In this document: piece after piece, positions 36,202 to 47,844 of the stretch | Layout: the number at the start of each line of letters is the position of its first letter | How positions within the stretch are numbered: the stretch's first letter is position 1 | Assembly: GCA_022592435.1 (NCBI GenBank) | Contig: JABYQS010000097.1 | Span: forward strand, 1 to 64,000 | Direction of reading: 5' to 3' | DNA length: 64,000 nt | Origin: Cerioporus squamosus | Taxonomy: Eukaryota; Basidiomycota; Agaricomycetes; Polyporales; Polyporaceae | The notes under the pieces: generated by a model | The model's database searches: none | Told to the model about the DNA's origin: nothing | What the model saw: the letters and a program-made list of their open reading frames with translations, nothing else | Position numbers and translations under genes: made by a program

Positions 36202-37366
36202 ACGCTATGAACCTCCTCTCGGCTTCCGTATCCCCACGTTCCAACTTCTCTTATACCGTTCACGATGTATATCCCTGGAAAACATGTAGCGCTACACATC
36301 TCTGTCCCATCTGTCCCATACCACGCCCATGCATCTTTTCCATGTGTCATCCTGATCCCCGTCCGCTCTTCACGTTTTATCCTCAATCACCTTCAGCGTG
36401 GTGATACCTCAGTAGAGCTTCTTCTGCCCTCATTCCCTTGGGATCTTCCTTCTTGCCCTTTGGTCTCGGGCGTTCTTGTAGATGGCCGGCGCTTCGTCCT
36501 CCTTCTCTCTGGGCACGCTTGTGTCTTACCGCAGGCGGATTCTTTTGGTTATTAGTAGTCCTTCAGTGTCGTCGTAGTCTAGTAATCCTGACTTTTGCCC
36601 TGCCGCGGAGTGTGTGGTTATCTGTGTACTAGGTGCGTCCCCCTCTCTGTACCGCTGTGACGACATTGCGTCACTTCCAGCCGAACAAAGTATGATGTAC
36701 CTTGTCGCCTTCTGGTGCGTGTGATGATCTCGAATTCCGTAGCTGGCGCACTCTAATTCCGAGTTTTATTGACAGCGACCTGACAGCGATTAGGCTTGGC
36801 TTCATCCGAGGAAACTCCGAGGGTCGCTCACCTGCCCATATCATCCAAGTACATGAAGTGCTAGTTGGTCCTATTCGTTACATTGCCCACGGGCCACCAC
36901 CCTTCGTGCGACATCCCCTCGTTGGTTCTTTTCCCAGGGCGTATTCTTTTTGCAGAAGATCCTCGCAGGAGAAGGCGATTCTCCGTCTCTCAGATAACCA
37001 CACTACATACCCTTTGGTACGTGTCCTTGTGGCGTTGTCGGCATGAGTCACTTTGCTAACCCATGCTAGCAGACAGATACATCCATCAACCCGTTATGGC
37101 ATCGGTTCATGTCGCTTCCTGGCCTTGATCCCAGCGCGGACACGTGAGTGTCCGTGCGACGACTTGACGTTCTGGACATGGGTACTGAGTGGACAATCAC
37201 GAGAGAGTGCGGCCCACACCCGCCGCAAGGATGCTGTCCGACGCTGATGGCGCAGACTCGCGCTCAGGCGTGCCTGTCAGCTGGACACGATTGACGGCGA
37301 TCCGAGGGCTAGCTGTCAGGGTATAAAGTAGCGACGACGATGTCGCAGTGTTCCTCTCTCTCCCCC
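36202..37366. promoter_or_regulatory. Intergenic region with TATA box for the F-box gene
   Basis: No gene seen. TATAAA at 37322-37327 lies 40 bp upstream of the ATG at 37367. It is only about 13 bp upstream of an in-frame ATG at 37340, which therefore probably lies before the transcription start. Confidence 0.45.
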
Positions 37367-38804
37367 ATGTCGGTATTCAGCAGGAAGGGGAAGAAGAGGT
37401 GAGTACCATTCCATCTGAATGCTGACTATCTCGAGTTCCTGATGGTTTGGCAGGGCGCCGCCTGTGGTCGGGCAGGGTTCACCCGGATTTCCGATCGAGC
37501 TTTGGATTGACATCCTTCGCGAGGCGCAGTACGACGACCTGGTGCCGTGCTATGGGTGGCTGAAGAAGTACGCGTTGGTCTGTCGCGCATGGCGACCGCA
37601 CGCCCAGAGCCTCCTCTTCCATCGCGTCGCGCTCAATCACGGCGCGAGTCACTGCAAGGCGTTTCTGAAGTCCATGTCTTCGATCCGGGACAGGGAACAC
37701 GCCGCCCTGCTCGTGGAGGCTATCCATACCCTCTCCATGTCGCTGGACCATCAGGAGATATACGCGGACATCATTGAGATGTGCTCCAATCTGAAGGAAT
37801 TGCGGATGTGCCTTTACCACGCGTCCTTCCGCTCGAACGTCCTTGCACGCATCGCTCGAGTGGCGCCGTCCATCAAGCTGCTTCGAATCCGAGCGTACAA
37901 CTACTCCGTCCTCTTTCAGACCCTTCCATACTTCTACGCAGTTGAGATTCTCGACGTCGACTGCAGCCCTGCTGAAGACGCTTTCCCAGTCCTCTCCTTC
38001 CCGACACCCGCGTGGCGTCTCCGCGAGTTGCGCTATACCAACTTCCGTCGAGGGACGCACGTGTTCGTGGACTGGGCGTTGTCCGGTGCTGCCGCAGGCT
38101 CTTGCGAGACACTCGAGGCGCTCCAAGTCTACTGTCCCAGCTTTTCCCCTTCCACGCTCCCTGAACTTGGTGTGGCACGTGTTCGCTCGCTCTTCGTTCC
38201 CCGGGTCACAGCCGAGGACGATATCTCTCCTCTCACGCAGCTCGAGGAAATATGGATGACTCATCCCCGACACCCGCCCCCTGCATTCAGCCCGCTCCCC
38301 TCTAGTATCCGGTATATCACGCTGGACGCGCTCGACGGCGTAGACTATAACGATATACTCTCCGACCTTCATGCATGCTATGAGCGCACAGGAGGGAGCC
38401 TCGTCGCCATCACCTACCACCGACAATGCATTGACAGAGAGGATCCCCTCGACGATGTCCGGGCGCTGTATGAGTTCTGCGAGGACCATGGCGTCGAGTT
38501 TCGGCTCATTCGACCACCGTACGGCGCCTACGCTGGGGAGGTAAGTACTCCCGTTCAGGCAGCAGATCACTTAATATCAAGAGTGTTGACATGTCTGTCC
38601 TCGTAGCGGATACCTCTCAGCACGCGGGTCACAGTCCCGCGCGCTGCGCCGCTGTCGTCTCATCGCGAGTCGAAGATGGAGGTGGAGGAACTTCTGGAGA
38701 CGTGGTACAAGAAACGGTCACCGGCGCGAAGGTTTGTTACGAAGGCGAAGAAGGCGTTCAACAATGCGACAACGATTCACCCTGCGGCACTTGCCAAGCC
38801 ATGA
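37367..38804 (+). CDS. F-box-like protein
   Basis: Exons are 37367-37398, 37454-38540 and 38607-38804, with introns of 55 and 66 nt. After a short basic start (MSVFSRKGKKR) comes an F-box-like motif (FPIELWIDILREA, then LVCRAWRPHAQSLLFHRVAL). A long leucine-containing region follows, patterned like the repeat domains of many agaricomycete F-box proteins (HTLSMSLDHQEIY, CSNLKELRMCL, LRELRYTNF, LEEIWMTHP). The last exon adds a basic C-terminal helix. F-box proteins recruit targets to SCF ubiquitin ligases. Such genes are numerous and fast-evolving in basidiomycetes, so no target can be named. The start was chosen from the TATA position. Confidence 0.75.
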
Positions 38805-39426
38805 GATTACTGCCGTATACCATAGAATATGAGCATGACCGCGACGATTCCGCATGACCATAACCACGACCTGAAGACACCGCGTGTATAGGATGCAAGA
38901 ACGCAGCGCATGACTTGATAGAATAGGAGCACTGCGGTATCCATGCCGTAGACAAGGTGTGGATGGCCAGGCCAGCCAAACATATCTTCACGGCTTCTCG
39001 AATACAGCAGGAGAGCGATCCTGTTTCGACCACAGCTCTAGCGCTGCAGCAGGACAATATCCAGGCGGAGTCTAGGAAGAGAGCTGAGTGATTGAAACTG
39101 CAAGACCGCGAAAGTGACTCTGAGCTTGAAGTGAGAGTGAACAATGATCTCGTACATGTGCTCATCCCTCCACGGCCGCAAGGGAGGCATGACCGACTTA
39201 TCACAGCAATGCAAGTCCATGCTGCAATCTGACCAGATCCGTACGTGCATCACACGGAATGAGCTGAGAGGCTTTGAGGTCTCGGATTATGAATTTCCGA
39301 GAGCTACTGATACAACGATGCACAAAACAATGTCCGATCGCCAGGATCCAATCTGCGCAATATGATGCAAGTCTATGATCAACGCGCCATGGTGAGGTTC
39401 TCCGCTGAATATGCCCCCTTCATGTC
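38805..39426. other. Intergenic region, no gene recognised
   Basis: About 620 bp of 3' flanking sequence shared by two convergent genes. No motif-bearing frame was found. Confidence 0.4.
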
Positions 39427-40496
39427 TTAGTCCCGGACAGGGAGACCGTGAGGGTGGTAGTCACCCCTCTTCGTCGGAGCACCAACGAGAGCGCTGGGGA
39501 GCACCGGTGCGCTCATCGGCGCGGAAGGCGCGCTCACAGGGAGGGTGGGCACCGCGGCCAGGCCAGCCGAAGGGATAGAAGGTGCGCTGATGTGAGGCAC
39601 GCCGACGGGGACAGAGGGCGGGCTGATGGGGAGGGAAGGCGCAATTCCGGAGGGCACCGAGGGCACGCCAGTCGAAGGGATAGAGGGCGCGCCGACGGAA
39701 GGCAGGCCGACGGGGACCGACGGCATGCTCACAGCGGGAGACGCAGGCGCGCTGACCGGGAGGGCGGGCTGAACCGGTGCGGAGGGTGCGCCAACCGGGA
39801 CCGAGGGGAGGTCAACGAAGACCTTGGGCGTCGTAGGGGCCGAAGGGATGGCGGCCGAGGGTACGCTCACTGGCAAGGATGGCACAGAGAGCGCAGGGGC
39901 GGAGGGCGCATTGACTGGCGCAGTGGGCACAGCGATGGGTGCGGAAGGTGCGCTCGCCGGTACAGAGGGCACAGCGATGGGTGCCGACGGTGCGCTGGCC
40001 GGTGCAGAGGGCAGGGTGACCGGTGCAGACGGAGTCCCAGACGAGGGCGCGTTGACGGACGGCACGAAGGGCGCGCTGACCGGGGCGGGAAGTGCGCCAA
40101 CCGCAGCGGTGGGCACATTGACCGGCGCAGAGACTGCGACCGGGATGGGGGCGAAGACCTTGGGTATCGTCGGGACCGAAGGACTCGACGGTGCGATCCC
40201 AACGGGGGCCGACGGTGCGTTCAGGCTGGCAGAGGGCACAGCGGGCACGCTGATCGGAGCGGAGGGTGCGTTGGCTTGCGCCGGCGCAGGAACGCTGACC
40301 GGCGCAGACGGAGCACTGACTGGTGCCTTGGTCGCACTGATCGCCTGAGGGTCCACGGGAGCGGACGAGATAACAGCTGTTCGAAGTCAAGTCATCAATA
40401 TCATGGGACGGGTGCCGTAGAGTGATAGTACTTACCGCCCTGAACAGCTGCCGCGAAGACAATCGCCGCAAGAGTAGCAAACTTGGGGGAGAGCAT
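39427..40496 (-). CDS. Secreted Pro/Ala/Ser/Val-rich repeat protein, copy B
   Basis: Complete copy. Exon 1 (40496-40436) encodes a signal peptide, MLSPKFATLAAIVFAAAVQG. A 59-nt intron (40435-40377) follows, then exon 2 (40376-39427) ends at TAA, giving about 336 residues. The mature chain is built of SAPVSVP/VPSAP/APSAPV-like units with almost no charge until a KRGDYHP stretch near the end. It should be secreted and extended, resembling Pro-rich wall or mucin-like linkers. No GPI signal is visible. It differs from copy A at about ten residues and has one extra unit (APVTLPS). A TATA box (TATATAA, 40597-40603) lies about 100 bp upstream of the ATG. Function unknown. Confidence 0.82.
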
Positions 40497-41844
40497 GATG
40501 ATGATAATGAAGTTGTGAGGATTGTAAGAGTGCTTGGGTGGTACGGGTGGATGGTGAGAGCAGATGAGATGGGGACTACCTGCAGACACCAGGTGCTTAT
40601 ATATGTATCCGGGCCTCTCATTGGAAGCACCAGGATTCGGGACTTAGAGGATTTCGTCGAGCTGGTATAGGAGTCCTGCGGTCCACTAGGGTGCGGACCT
40701 TCGGAGGACGCACCTAGCCACCATTAATCTTGAACCACCCTAGCCTGGTTCAGAACGGCTCCATGCACTCCACACAGCTCTACGTTCTCCTGTTTCAATC
40801 CGGACGGCGGGCGGGGGGGCACGTTGCAGATTGAACTAGAGGTTTGCCCCTGACGTTTGCGATTCAGACTTAAAGACGTCGTCTGTTGCGATACGGCCTG
40901 AAGAATCAAGCCGCAGGGCGGCGGAAGAAGGGAATGGTGTGTTGTGCGGGGCCGCGGAACCGATCTCCACAATGTTGGGTTGAGTCGAACGAGTCGGTCC
41001 GCCCAACGTGGAACCGAAGCACAGTATCGGCGGCCACGTTGAGGAGCAGACTGGCTCGGGCTAGGAGCATCCCATCCTACTTCCACAATGTAGAGACGCC
41101 ACTCGTTCGAAGTAGATCCTGGAGCGGCAATTCCGCACCTTTACGGCTATCGGAGGCACTTAGCAAGCGGTCACAGGGGGCAAAATGCATTATACTGACC
41201 AGATTCTCCCATCGCGACCGTCTGCCATCGTAGCGGATACCGCGTTCTTGCTCCTGAGCGCCTTGCCGCCATCGTCACACTGCAAGCCGAAGCCGGAGAC
41301 GCCGAGTGAAATCTCTTCTGTAGACGTGCTAGGAGAAACGCTCTCGAGCGCAGCGGTTCATGACGGAGGCGAAGGAGATGTTCAAAATTTTGATGATGGT
41401 GCAACATTTGCAAAGCCGAGAGTAGAATATGTGTTAACGCAGATGCAGAACTGACATTACGAAGACTGGCTGGAGACGCACCTATGACCTCCATACTCGG
41501 GAGACACTTCGCGGGGCCTGTCGTTATGGGCCATTCATCGCTTCATCGGAGTGAATAACCGTAGAATGGCAAGCTGACGTCTTTCCTCGGCTTGCTGGAT
41601 ACGTTGATAGTAGGCTTGATCTGAAAGGGCATAAGGCGGTCGCGAACAAGGCATACAACGCGGCTATATGTCAGATTAGTGAGAATTCTCAGGACCATGG
41701 ATGCCGTGCATACGAATGACTATGGCAACGGACGACAATGTCAGCGTTCTGAACGATGGACTCCTGGGCTCGAGCGCTGGCCGGGAGACGTTGTAGTATA
41801 TAGCAGCTGTACGAGGTGCGTAAGACCAACAGAGCAAGTGGAAG
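40497..41844. promoter_or_regulatory. Intergenic region with two TATA boxes
   Basis: TATATAA at 40603-40597 (minus) serves the repeat gene. TATATA at 41797-41802 (plus) lies 48 bp upstream of the first GST. Between them no gene is recognised. Confidence 0.4.
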
Positions 41845-42855
41845 ATGGCCCCAACCGAGAGACTTACATTGTACAACGCTGTGGTATGCACAATTGTCCA
41901 ATACGGGCCGCCCCCTCTCTCGCCGAGTCGCTGACGGTCCGCTTGAACACCAGGACTCTCCGTTTCCGCACAGGGTTAGTCTCCCTTCACTCTCCAAGCT
42001 GCGAGGGTTGCAGTCACTCACAAAAATGCAGGTGCGCCTTGCGCTCGAAGAAGCCAGGGCAAAGTATGACTTGATCTGGATCGACTTGTACAACAAACCC
42101 AACTGGTACGGCAAGAAGGTATACCCCGTAGCGAAGGTGAATGAACCGACACAGACGCAAAGGACCGATACTTACCTCGTTCATAGGTCCCCCTCCTCGT
42201 CTACGGCGGCCAGGCCTTGCACGAGTCACGAGGCCCCTTCTCCGGAGGCAGCGACGATCTTCGAGTCGCTCGTCATCCTCGAGTTCCTTGCGGATCTCTT
42301 TCCGAACCTGCTCCCCGCAGACCCTGTTCTTCGCGCAAAGGCGCGCTTCTTCATGAAGGTTGCCGACGAGAAGTTCAGCAAGGCGTTCTTCAGATTCGTC
42401 CTACTCGGACTCGGAGGCAGCATAGAGATGCTCACCGCCGTGGAGGAGATACAGGCGCTGCTCCCCGCCACGGGCTTCGCCGTCGGCGAATGGTCGATCG
42501 CTGACGCTGCCTTCGTACCGTTCCTTCTGCGTTTGGAGTCTCTCCTGAAGAACAAGTTCTGGGCGTTCGCGGACGGCGTCGCTGAAATGACGCTGATGGA
42601 GTTGCGTGGACCGAGGTTCGTTAGGATCTGGCGCTACTTGGAGGAGAACGTCGCGCGGGAGAGCATGGCGAAGACCTGGGATGAGGTGAGCGGTTTGATG
42701 TTCTCTGAATCCAGGCCGTGATCACCGACGCTCTTTTTCGGCAGATGGCCGCCTTCGCGCAGATAGACCGCCGGATGAGACGCACGCGCAACAATGCACT
42801 CAGCAGCTCAAATCCATCCGTGACCGTCCCATCCCAGTGGAAAGATCTTGTGTAA
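41845..42855 (+). CDS. Glutathione S-transferase, cluster member 1 (frame-disrupted)
   Basis: Cytosolic GST-fold protein for conjugation or binding of electrophiles. Exons are 41845-41883, 41954-41974 (21 nt, DSPFPHR), 42032-42136, 42187-42685 and 42745-42855. The N-terminal thioredoxin-like half has [24 protein letters not shown] and KPNWYGKKVYP. The C-terminal helical half has [44 protein letters not shown] and [11 protein letters not shown]. The residue at the usual omega-class Cys position is Ser (SPF). Between LLVYGGQALHES and PSPEAATIFESLV the frame is broken near 42225. Repair needs either one base removed or two added, so this copy may be a pseudogene or carry two read errors. It shares the 21-nt exon with member 2 only. 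Confidence 0.75.
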
Positions 42856-44004
42856 CTGGTTACATAGACAGCCCATCCCTTCAGTCGAGGAGTACGACTG
42901 AGGGAGACCGACTCTAAATAGCCATGCCATGTCACAGGACATCTGTTCACGAAGTGGAATAAGAAGTAATGATTTTCGTCAAAAGAAATTGCCAACTTGC
43001 CACGCATCCAGCTTCAGCTTCAAAGCTTCAAGGTTGACCGTCTGGTTGTCATGGTGGTTACTTATTGAGAGGCTGACGGCGAGGCGCCAGGCTGCGTCGG
43101 ACTTCCGGTCCGAAACAAGCCAGGCTTTGGCGCCCGAGTCAGCCTTCTTACCGTGACTTCGAAGTGAACTTAAAGTTGTACTACAGGTACTACCAGCTAG
43201 CTACAGCACTACTACAACTCAGACGTTGCTCAGACTCTCTCTGACCAGTCCTTGCACGATCATTTGGGTAGGGACGCATGTCCAACATCATCAAGCAGCG
43301 AGCACATAGGTTTAGACCGTTTAGTATGGTAAGCACTGGCAGCTTCTTGCACCAACATGCCAACACTCGAGTCTCCGAAAGGATGGCTGACTATCGACTC
43401 GATTGCGCATGCACCACAGACTTCGAAATCGTCCCGATTGTCACTGACAGACAAATACTGGCAGTATCATCCAGCTGCACGCACTGATGTGTCACGTTCA
43501 GGCTACAAGAATACGCTCTCTTCCGGAAGCGGGATGTCTCGGACACTACCAGGGTTAGATTTAGACAATTGGCGGGGGTCATCCGTTACAAAAGGGTGCA
43601 TTGTAATGCATTGCACCTCACGGGGCACGACTTGCTGCGGAAGAATCATCGCGCGCAAACACCATTGGACATGACATGCTGCCGTAGGCACCCACCCCCT
43701 CTCCGAGAGGTCTCCTACGATCGACTATCACACCCGGCCACGTCTGACGAATACTCCGCCTTTCGGAGTCGCTGCGTCTGGGAGGTGCATTGAATTGTGC
43801 TGACGGCCAGAGGTATGTTTCTTTCACGGGGATTAAAAGCGGCGTTCATCTCACCAAGGTTCGAAATCATGAACAGATGGAGCTGTTTCGTATCCCAGCT
43901 GTCACATGGCGCTCATGAGATAACGATAAAAGATTGCAAGACGATGGAGCACACCTCACAGCAACCTCCCTCCAAGCAACCTACGCTATCCGCACTCCGC
44001 CCAG
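42856..44004. other. Intergenic region, no gene recognised
   Basis: About 1.15 kb between two GST genes. No GST relic or other coding frame was recognised. A weak inverted repeat (TTGTACTACAG ... CACTACTACAA) lies near 43168-43220. Confidence 0.35.
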
Positions 44005-45009
44005 ATGTCTGACACGTCTAACAGATTACCGTTTACGTGGCAATAGTGAGTTCCTCGCCTCATTTCGGGTGCACCGTCTCCTGACATGCGGATCATCGAG
44101 GACTCGCCCTTTGCTCACAGAGTATGCCTGTTTGTCCGACGCCTACCATCTTGACTTTGCACGCCTGACTCCGTCCGTCCACTCAGGTTACCTACGCGCT
44201 CCAGGAGGCGAAGATTCCTCATCACCCGATCTGGATCGACCTCTTCGAGAAGCCTGACTGGTTCGGCCATAAGGTCTACGGCGCCACGCAGGTATGCTCT
44301 ATCACCGGTCATACGCTGTCCTTGCTCGCTCATCCTATCGTCAGGTCCCCTACCTCGTACACGGCGGCCCAGAGCTCCATGAAGACGAAGAACCCGCATC
44401 GGGCACCGTCTGCATTCCCGAATCGCTCGTAATCCTCGAGTACCTGGCCGACGTCTTCCCCAATTCCGGCTTCCTACCTGGAGATTCCGCTCTCCGCGCC
44501 AAGGCCCGCCTCTTCATACATTCGGTGGAGACGAAGTTCATCCCCGCCTTCGTGGGCTTCCTCTTCATGGGCGCGCCCGTCTCGACTCTTCTCGGAGCTG
44601 TCGAGGTCCTGCAGAGCCTCCTTCCAGCGGAAGGCTTCGTCATCGGGGACTGGTCGATTGCCGACGCGGCGTTTGCGCCGTTTTACCTGCGACTGGAGAC
44701 GCTACTGAAGAACGGTCTCGGGCTATACGACGAGGGTGCGGGCAAGGAGGCATATGCCGCACTTCATTCGGATACGTTCGCCAGGATTCAGAAGTGGCTT
44801 GCCGACAACCTGGCGCTGCCGAGCATACAGGAGACCTGGGACGAGGTAATCTTGAGAATCATCGGTTGGTCGAGTGCATACTTTGACGAACATTGTTGGT
44901 GTTTCAGGGGACCTATATCCAGAAGTTCAACCAGCGCATGGACATCGCCCGCAAGACAGGAACGTGGGCCCCCGGTCTTGACATCCCCGTGCAGCAGACA
45001 AGGGCATAG
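44005..45009 (+). CDS. Glutathione S-transferase, cluster member 2
   Basis: Exons are 44005-44045, 44101-44121 (21 nt, DSPFAHR), 44187-44291, 44345-44845 and 44908-45009. Exon 1 reads QITVYVAI once a single base is added in the AA at 44020-44021; otherwise the ATG is out of frame. The rest is intact: VTYALQEAK, WIDLFEKPDWFGHK and VPYLVHGGPELHEDEE, then [35 protein letters not shown] and QETWDEGTYIQKF. The C-terminus ends DIPVQQTRA. The active-site position is again Ser in SPF. It is the most divergent member of the cluster. Confidence 0.83.
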
Positions 45010-45187
45010 CAACATGAAGGACCCGACAATACATGCATATGATCTCGGAGTTCCGTGTGGGGCCGACCGATTACAAGCGCGTGTTCGGACTACGACGAGA
45101 TAGTGAAGCGTGAGTGGCAGCCTCGGGGTGAGTTCATGAAGTTCAAACCGTGGACACAGACAATCTGAAGGGCAGAGGTACGTGCAT

Positions 45188-45850
45188 ATGATTACCCTCT
45201 ACGCGGCGATCGTACGTGCTTGCAACGCTCTGATCTTCCGGACATCGCTGATATTCTACCCCTATAGGACTCGACCTTCCCGCACAGAGTGCGCCTCGCT
45301 CTCGAGGAAGCATGCACGATCTACAACATTATCCGGATCGATCACATCTACGACAAGCCAGAATGATACGAGCGGAAAGTCAACGTGAGCGTCAGCAGGG
45401 TCTGTCCATCCCGTGTTCCTCCTGCTTCTCCGAAGGCATGAGTACTGATGACATGCAGACTCCAGGTCTCGTGCCTCAGTACGCAGTACACCGACACGAA
45501 GTGCCTTCCCGCATTTCTTGCCTTCAGTCTGGGCACGTCCATTAAGTGGCTCCGAGTTGTTATCATCGATGGCCTTCGACGTATGCTTCCTGCTGATGGC
45601 TTCGCCGCATGAGAGTGGTCTGTTGCGGACGCGTCAGTAATGCCGCTCCTCATGCGGTCCGACCGCCTCTTGAAGTTCAGCCGTCGACGACCGAAGAGGA
45701 CACTGCGGCAGAAGTTGTCAGAACGCTTGCGTTCGCGAGCATGCCGGAGACGTGGGACAAGGTATGTAAGTCTCGTCTGTGTTGCCGTGTGCATGACACT
45801 CACGAAGACGTTCCACGCTGGCCCAGGCCGCCTTCGATGCAACTGTGATG
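45188..45850 (+). pseudogene. GST pseudogene 3
   Basis: Exon-like pieces remain: MITLYAAI, then [15 protein letters not shown]. The frame ends at PE followed by TGA, where the paralogues have PEW. The next exon lacks the segment from VPYLVYGG through the [11 protein letters not shown] region and joins directly to a QYTDTK-like stretch. Downstream, RRMLPADGFAA is followed by TGA, and the C-terminal half is frame-broken. The same internal deletion is present in the inverted copy at 60722-61340. It is most similar to the intact gene at 57296-58260. Confidence 0.75.
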
Positions 45851-46388
45851 TCTCAGGCTCTAAGATCATGAGCCAAGGCTGCCTCGACGCCCAACATGCT
45901 GCACTGGGGCTGCCACAAGATTGCTATCGCCCTCCATAGTAGCTTGCGGCTGTAGACATCCGATCCGCTGTCAACCTTTTGGTCGTACGATGGTCTGTTG
46001 CACCTTGGAACTCTCACATACACTCCGATCCCGGCAGTTCAACTTCGAAGACTCCGATCTCGGCCAATCAACCTCGCCGCACCTCTGCGCACGGACGAAG
46101 GCTCCCACCCCAAAACTGATTCCGAGTCATTGCGAGTCATCGCACTGTGACATCTAGATGATGTGCGGGGATTGGTGGGGATGTACAATACATAAGGCTG
46201 ACGGTCAGAACTGCGCTTCTCTCACGGCTGCAATATGCGGTTTCTAGATTACGAAGACGGACAGACTGCGTCCCTGTATGTTGCCTGGGCAGCCGTCATC
46301 GATGATCTATGCATCGCGGCTGTATTAGTATATAATCGGGGTGAAGTTGCGAAGCGTTCGTTCAGCACTCACAAGTCCTCCTCGCACC

Positions 46389-47316
46389 ATGTCTCACGTT
46401 GAACGAATCACATTGTATGCTTCCGTGGTAGGCCCCCTGCAGTACTCATAGTGCTTGGAACGTCGTATCTGATATGTCCTCCATAGGATTCACCGTTCCC
46501 GCACAGAGTCCGACTCGCGCTCGAAGAAGCTCAGGTTCCCTACGATATCATCTGGGTAGACCTGCTTGACAAACCCGAGTGGTACGGGAAGAATGTGTAC
46601 CCGGAGGCAAAGGTCAGTGCTTCAATCGACGACTCTGCACGCACAAGCACTGACTTCCGATCCTCCAGGTCCCCTACCTCGTCTACGGTGGCCCCAAGCT
46701 GAACCCAGGTGACGCGCCCCCTCCGGACACAGTCCAGTTGCCCGAGTCGCTCGTGATCAACGAGTTCCTCGCGGACATCCTCCCCTCCGCGAAACTTCTC
46801 CCCGCCGACCCCGCTCTCCGTGCCAAAGCTCGTCTCTTCACTCAGGCTGTCGATACGAAGGTCCTCCCTGCGTTCGTAACCTTCTTCTTCAAGGGCGCAC
46901 CGAAGGAGACGCTCCTCGATGCACTCGAAGACATGCAGCGCAAGCTTCCTGCCGAAGGATACGCAGTCGGCGACTGGTCGATTGCGGATGCGGCGTTCAC
47001 GCCGTTCCTCATGCGGATCAACGCGCTCCTGAAGCTGGACCGTCATCCGCCGATGATGCAAGAGGGCGCGGCTAAGGCGGTCCTTGAGGCCCTAGGCTCG
47101 CCCAGGTTTGCGAGGTTGCACAAGTACTGGGATGACAACGTCGCTCGCCCGAGCATGGCTAAGGCGTGGGACGAGGTGCGTGCTCCTGTTCTAGGTCGGA
47201 TGACACGGCCACGCTGACAAGACTCTCTTTCGAACCAGGCTGCCATCCTGGAGAACTTCAAAGTGCGGCTCGAGAACATGGCCAAGACGGGCGCATGGCA
47301 TCCGAGTCAGCACTAG
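46389..47316 (+). CDS. Glutathione S-transferase, cluster member 4
   Basis: Intact gene with exons 46389-46427, 46487-46612, 46669-47175 and 47239-47316, giving 249 residues. Exon 1 encodes [13 protein letters not shown]. Exon 2 has [16 protein letters not shown] and [14 protein letters not shown]. Exon 3 has [46 protein letters not shown] and [10 protein letters not shown]. Exon 4 ends GAWHPSQH. It is a close paralogue of the inverted gene at 59144-60111, about 88% identical by eye in exon 3. TATATAA at 46329-46335 lies 54 bp before the ATG and is shared in sequence context with that paralogue. Ser replaces Cys in the CPF-type motif, so the catalytic class is uncertain. Confidence 0.92.
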
Positions 47317-47844
47317 TGCTATGAGTCTTCTATCCCAGTACATCAGACAGCCAGCTCGAGTTCAACGTTTCGAAGGCATATTTCACCTACAGTGATTCGT
47401 TGTACTAGTAACGTCAACTCCCGTGATATATAGGTTGTTCAACCGTGATGTGAGTCGCTCGGCGGGAGTCGGAGTCCCGCGGTAGCGTACTTCCGTATAA
47501 CGGAAGTTCCGTTTGGACAAGATTCGACAAGTGCTTCCTATGCAATCTGGCTGTGTTCTCACTAGGTCCTTGCTACCGTGTGCTAGTATCGTCCGGTGCC
47601 GTGTTCTTCGCGATACTTGCTGCCTCTGTGACCTGATGACTCGGTCCCGATGTGTTTGCAAGTCTCACGCACTTCGGCTTGTATTTCAGCCCGATAGACA
47701 CTAAAAATGCGTCACTGCTTGCGAGACTTGAACGGGTCATTGTGATGATAATGGAGCGTATGTTCGTCATATAATACAGTACTCGTGGACATCAAGAACA
47801 ACAAGGGACAACAACAGAGCTCAACGCATGTATAGTCCGATAAC

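Larger units (their letters stand above)
45188..47316 (+). repeat. Left arm of inverted segmental duplication (pseudo-GST + GST)
   Basis: This arm is paired in inverted orientation with 59144-61340. Both arms carry, in the same order, a GST pseudogene with the same internal deletion, a related intergenic stretch and a close GST. The intergenic stretch is recognisable in both as TGACGGT...CTGCGC, CGGACAGAC.GCGTCC and GGGCAGCCGTC.TCGATG. The GST has matching TATA context. Confidence 0.75.
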
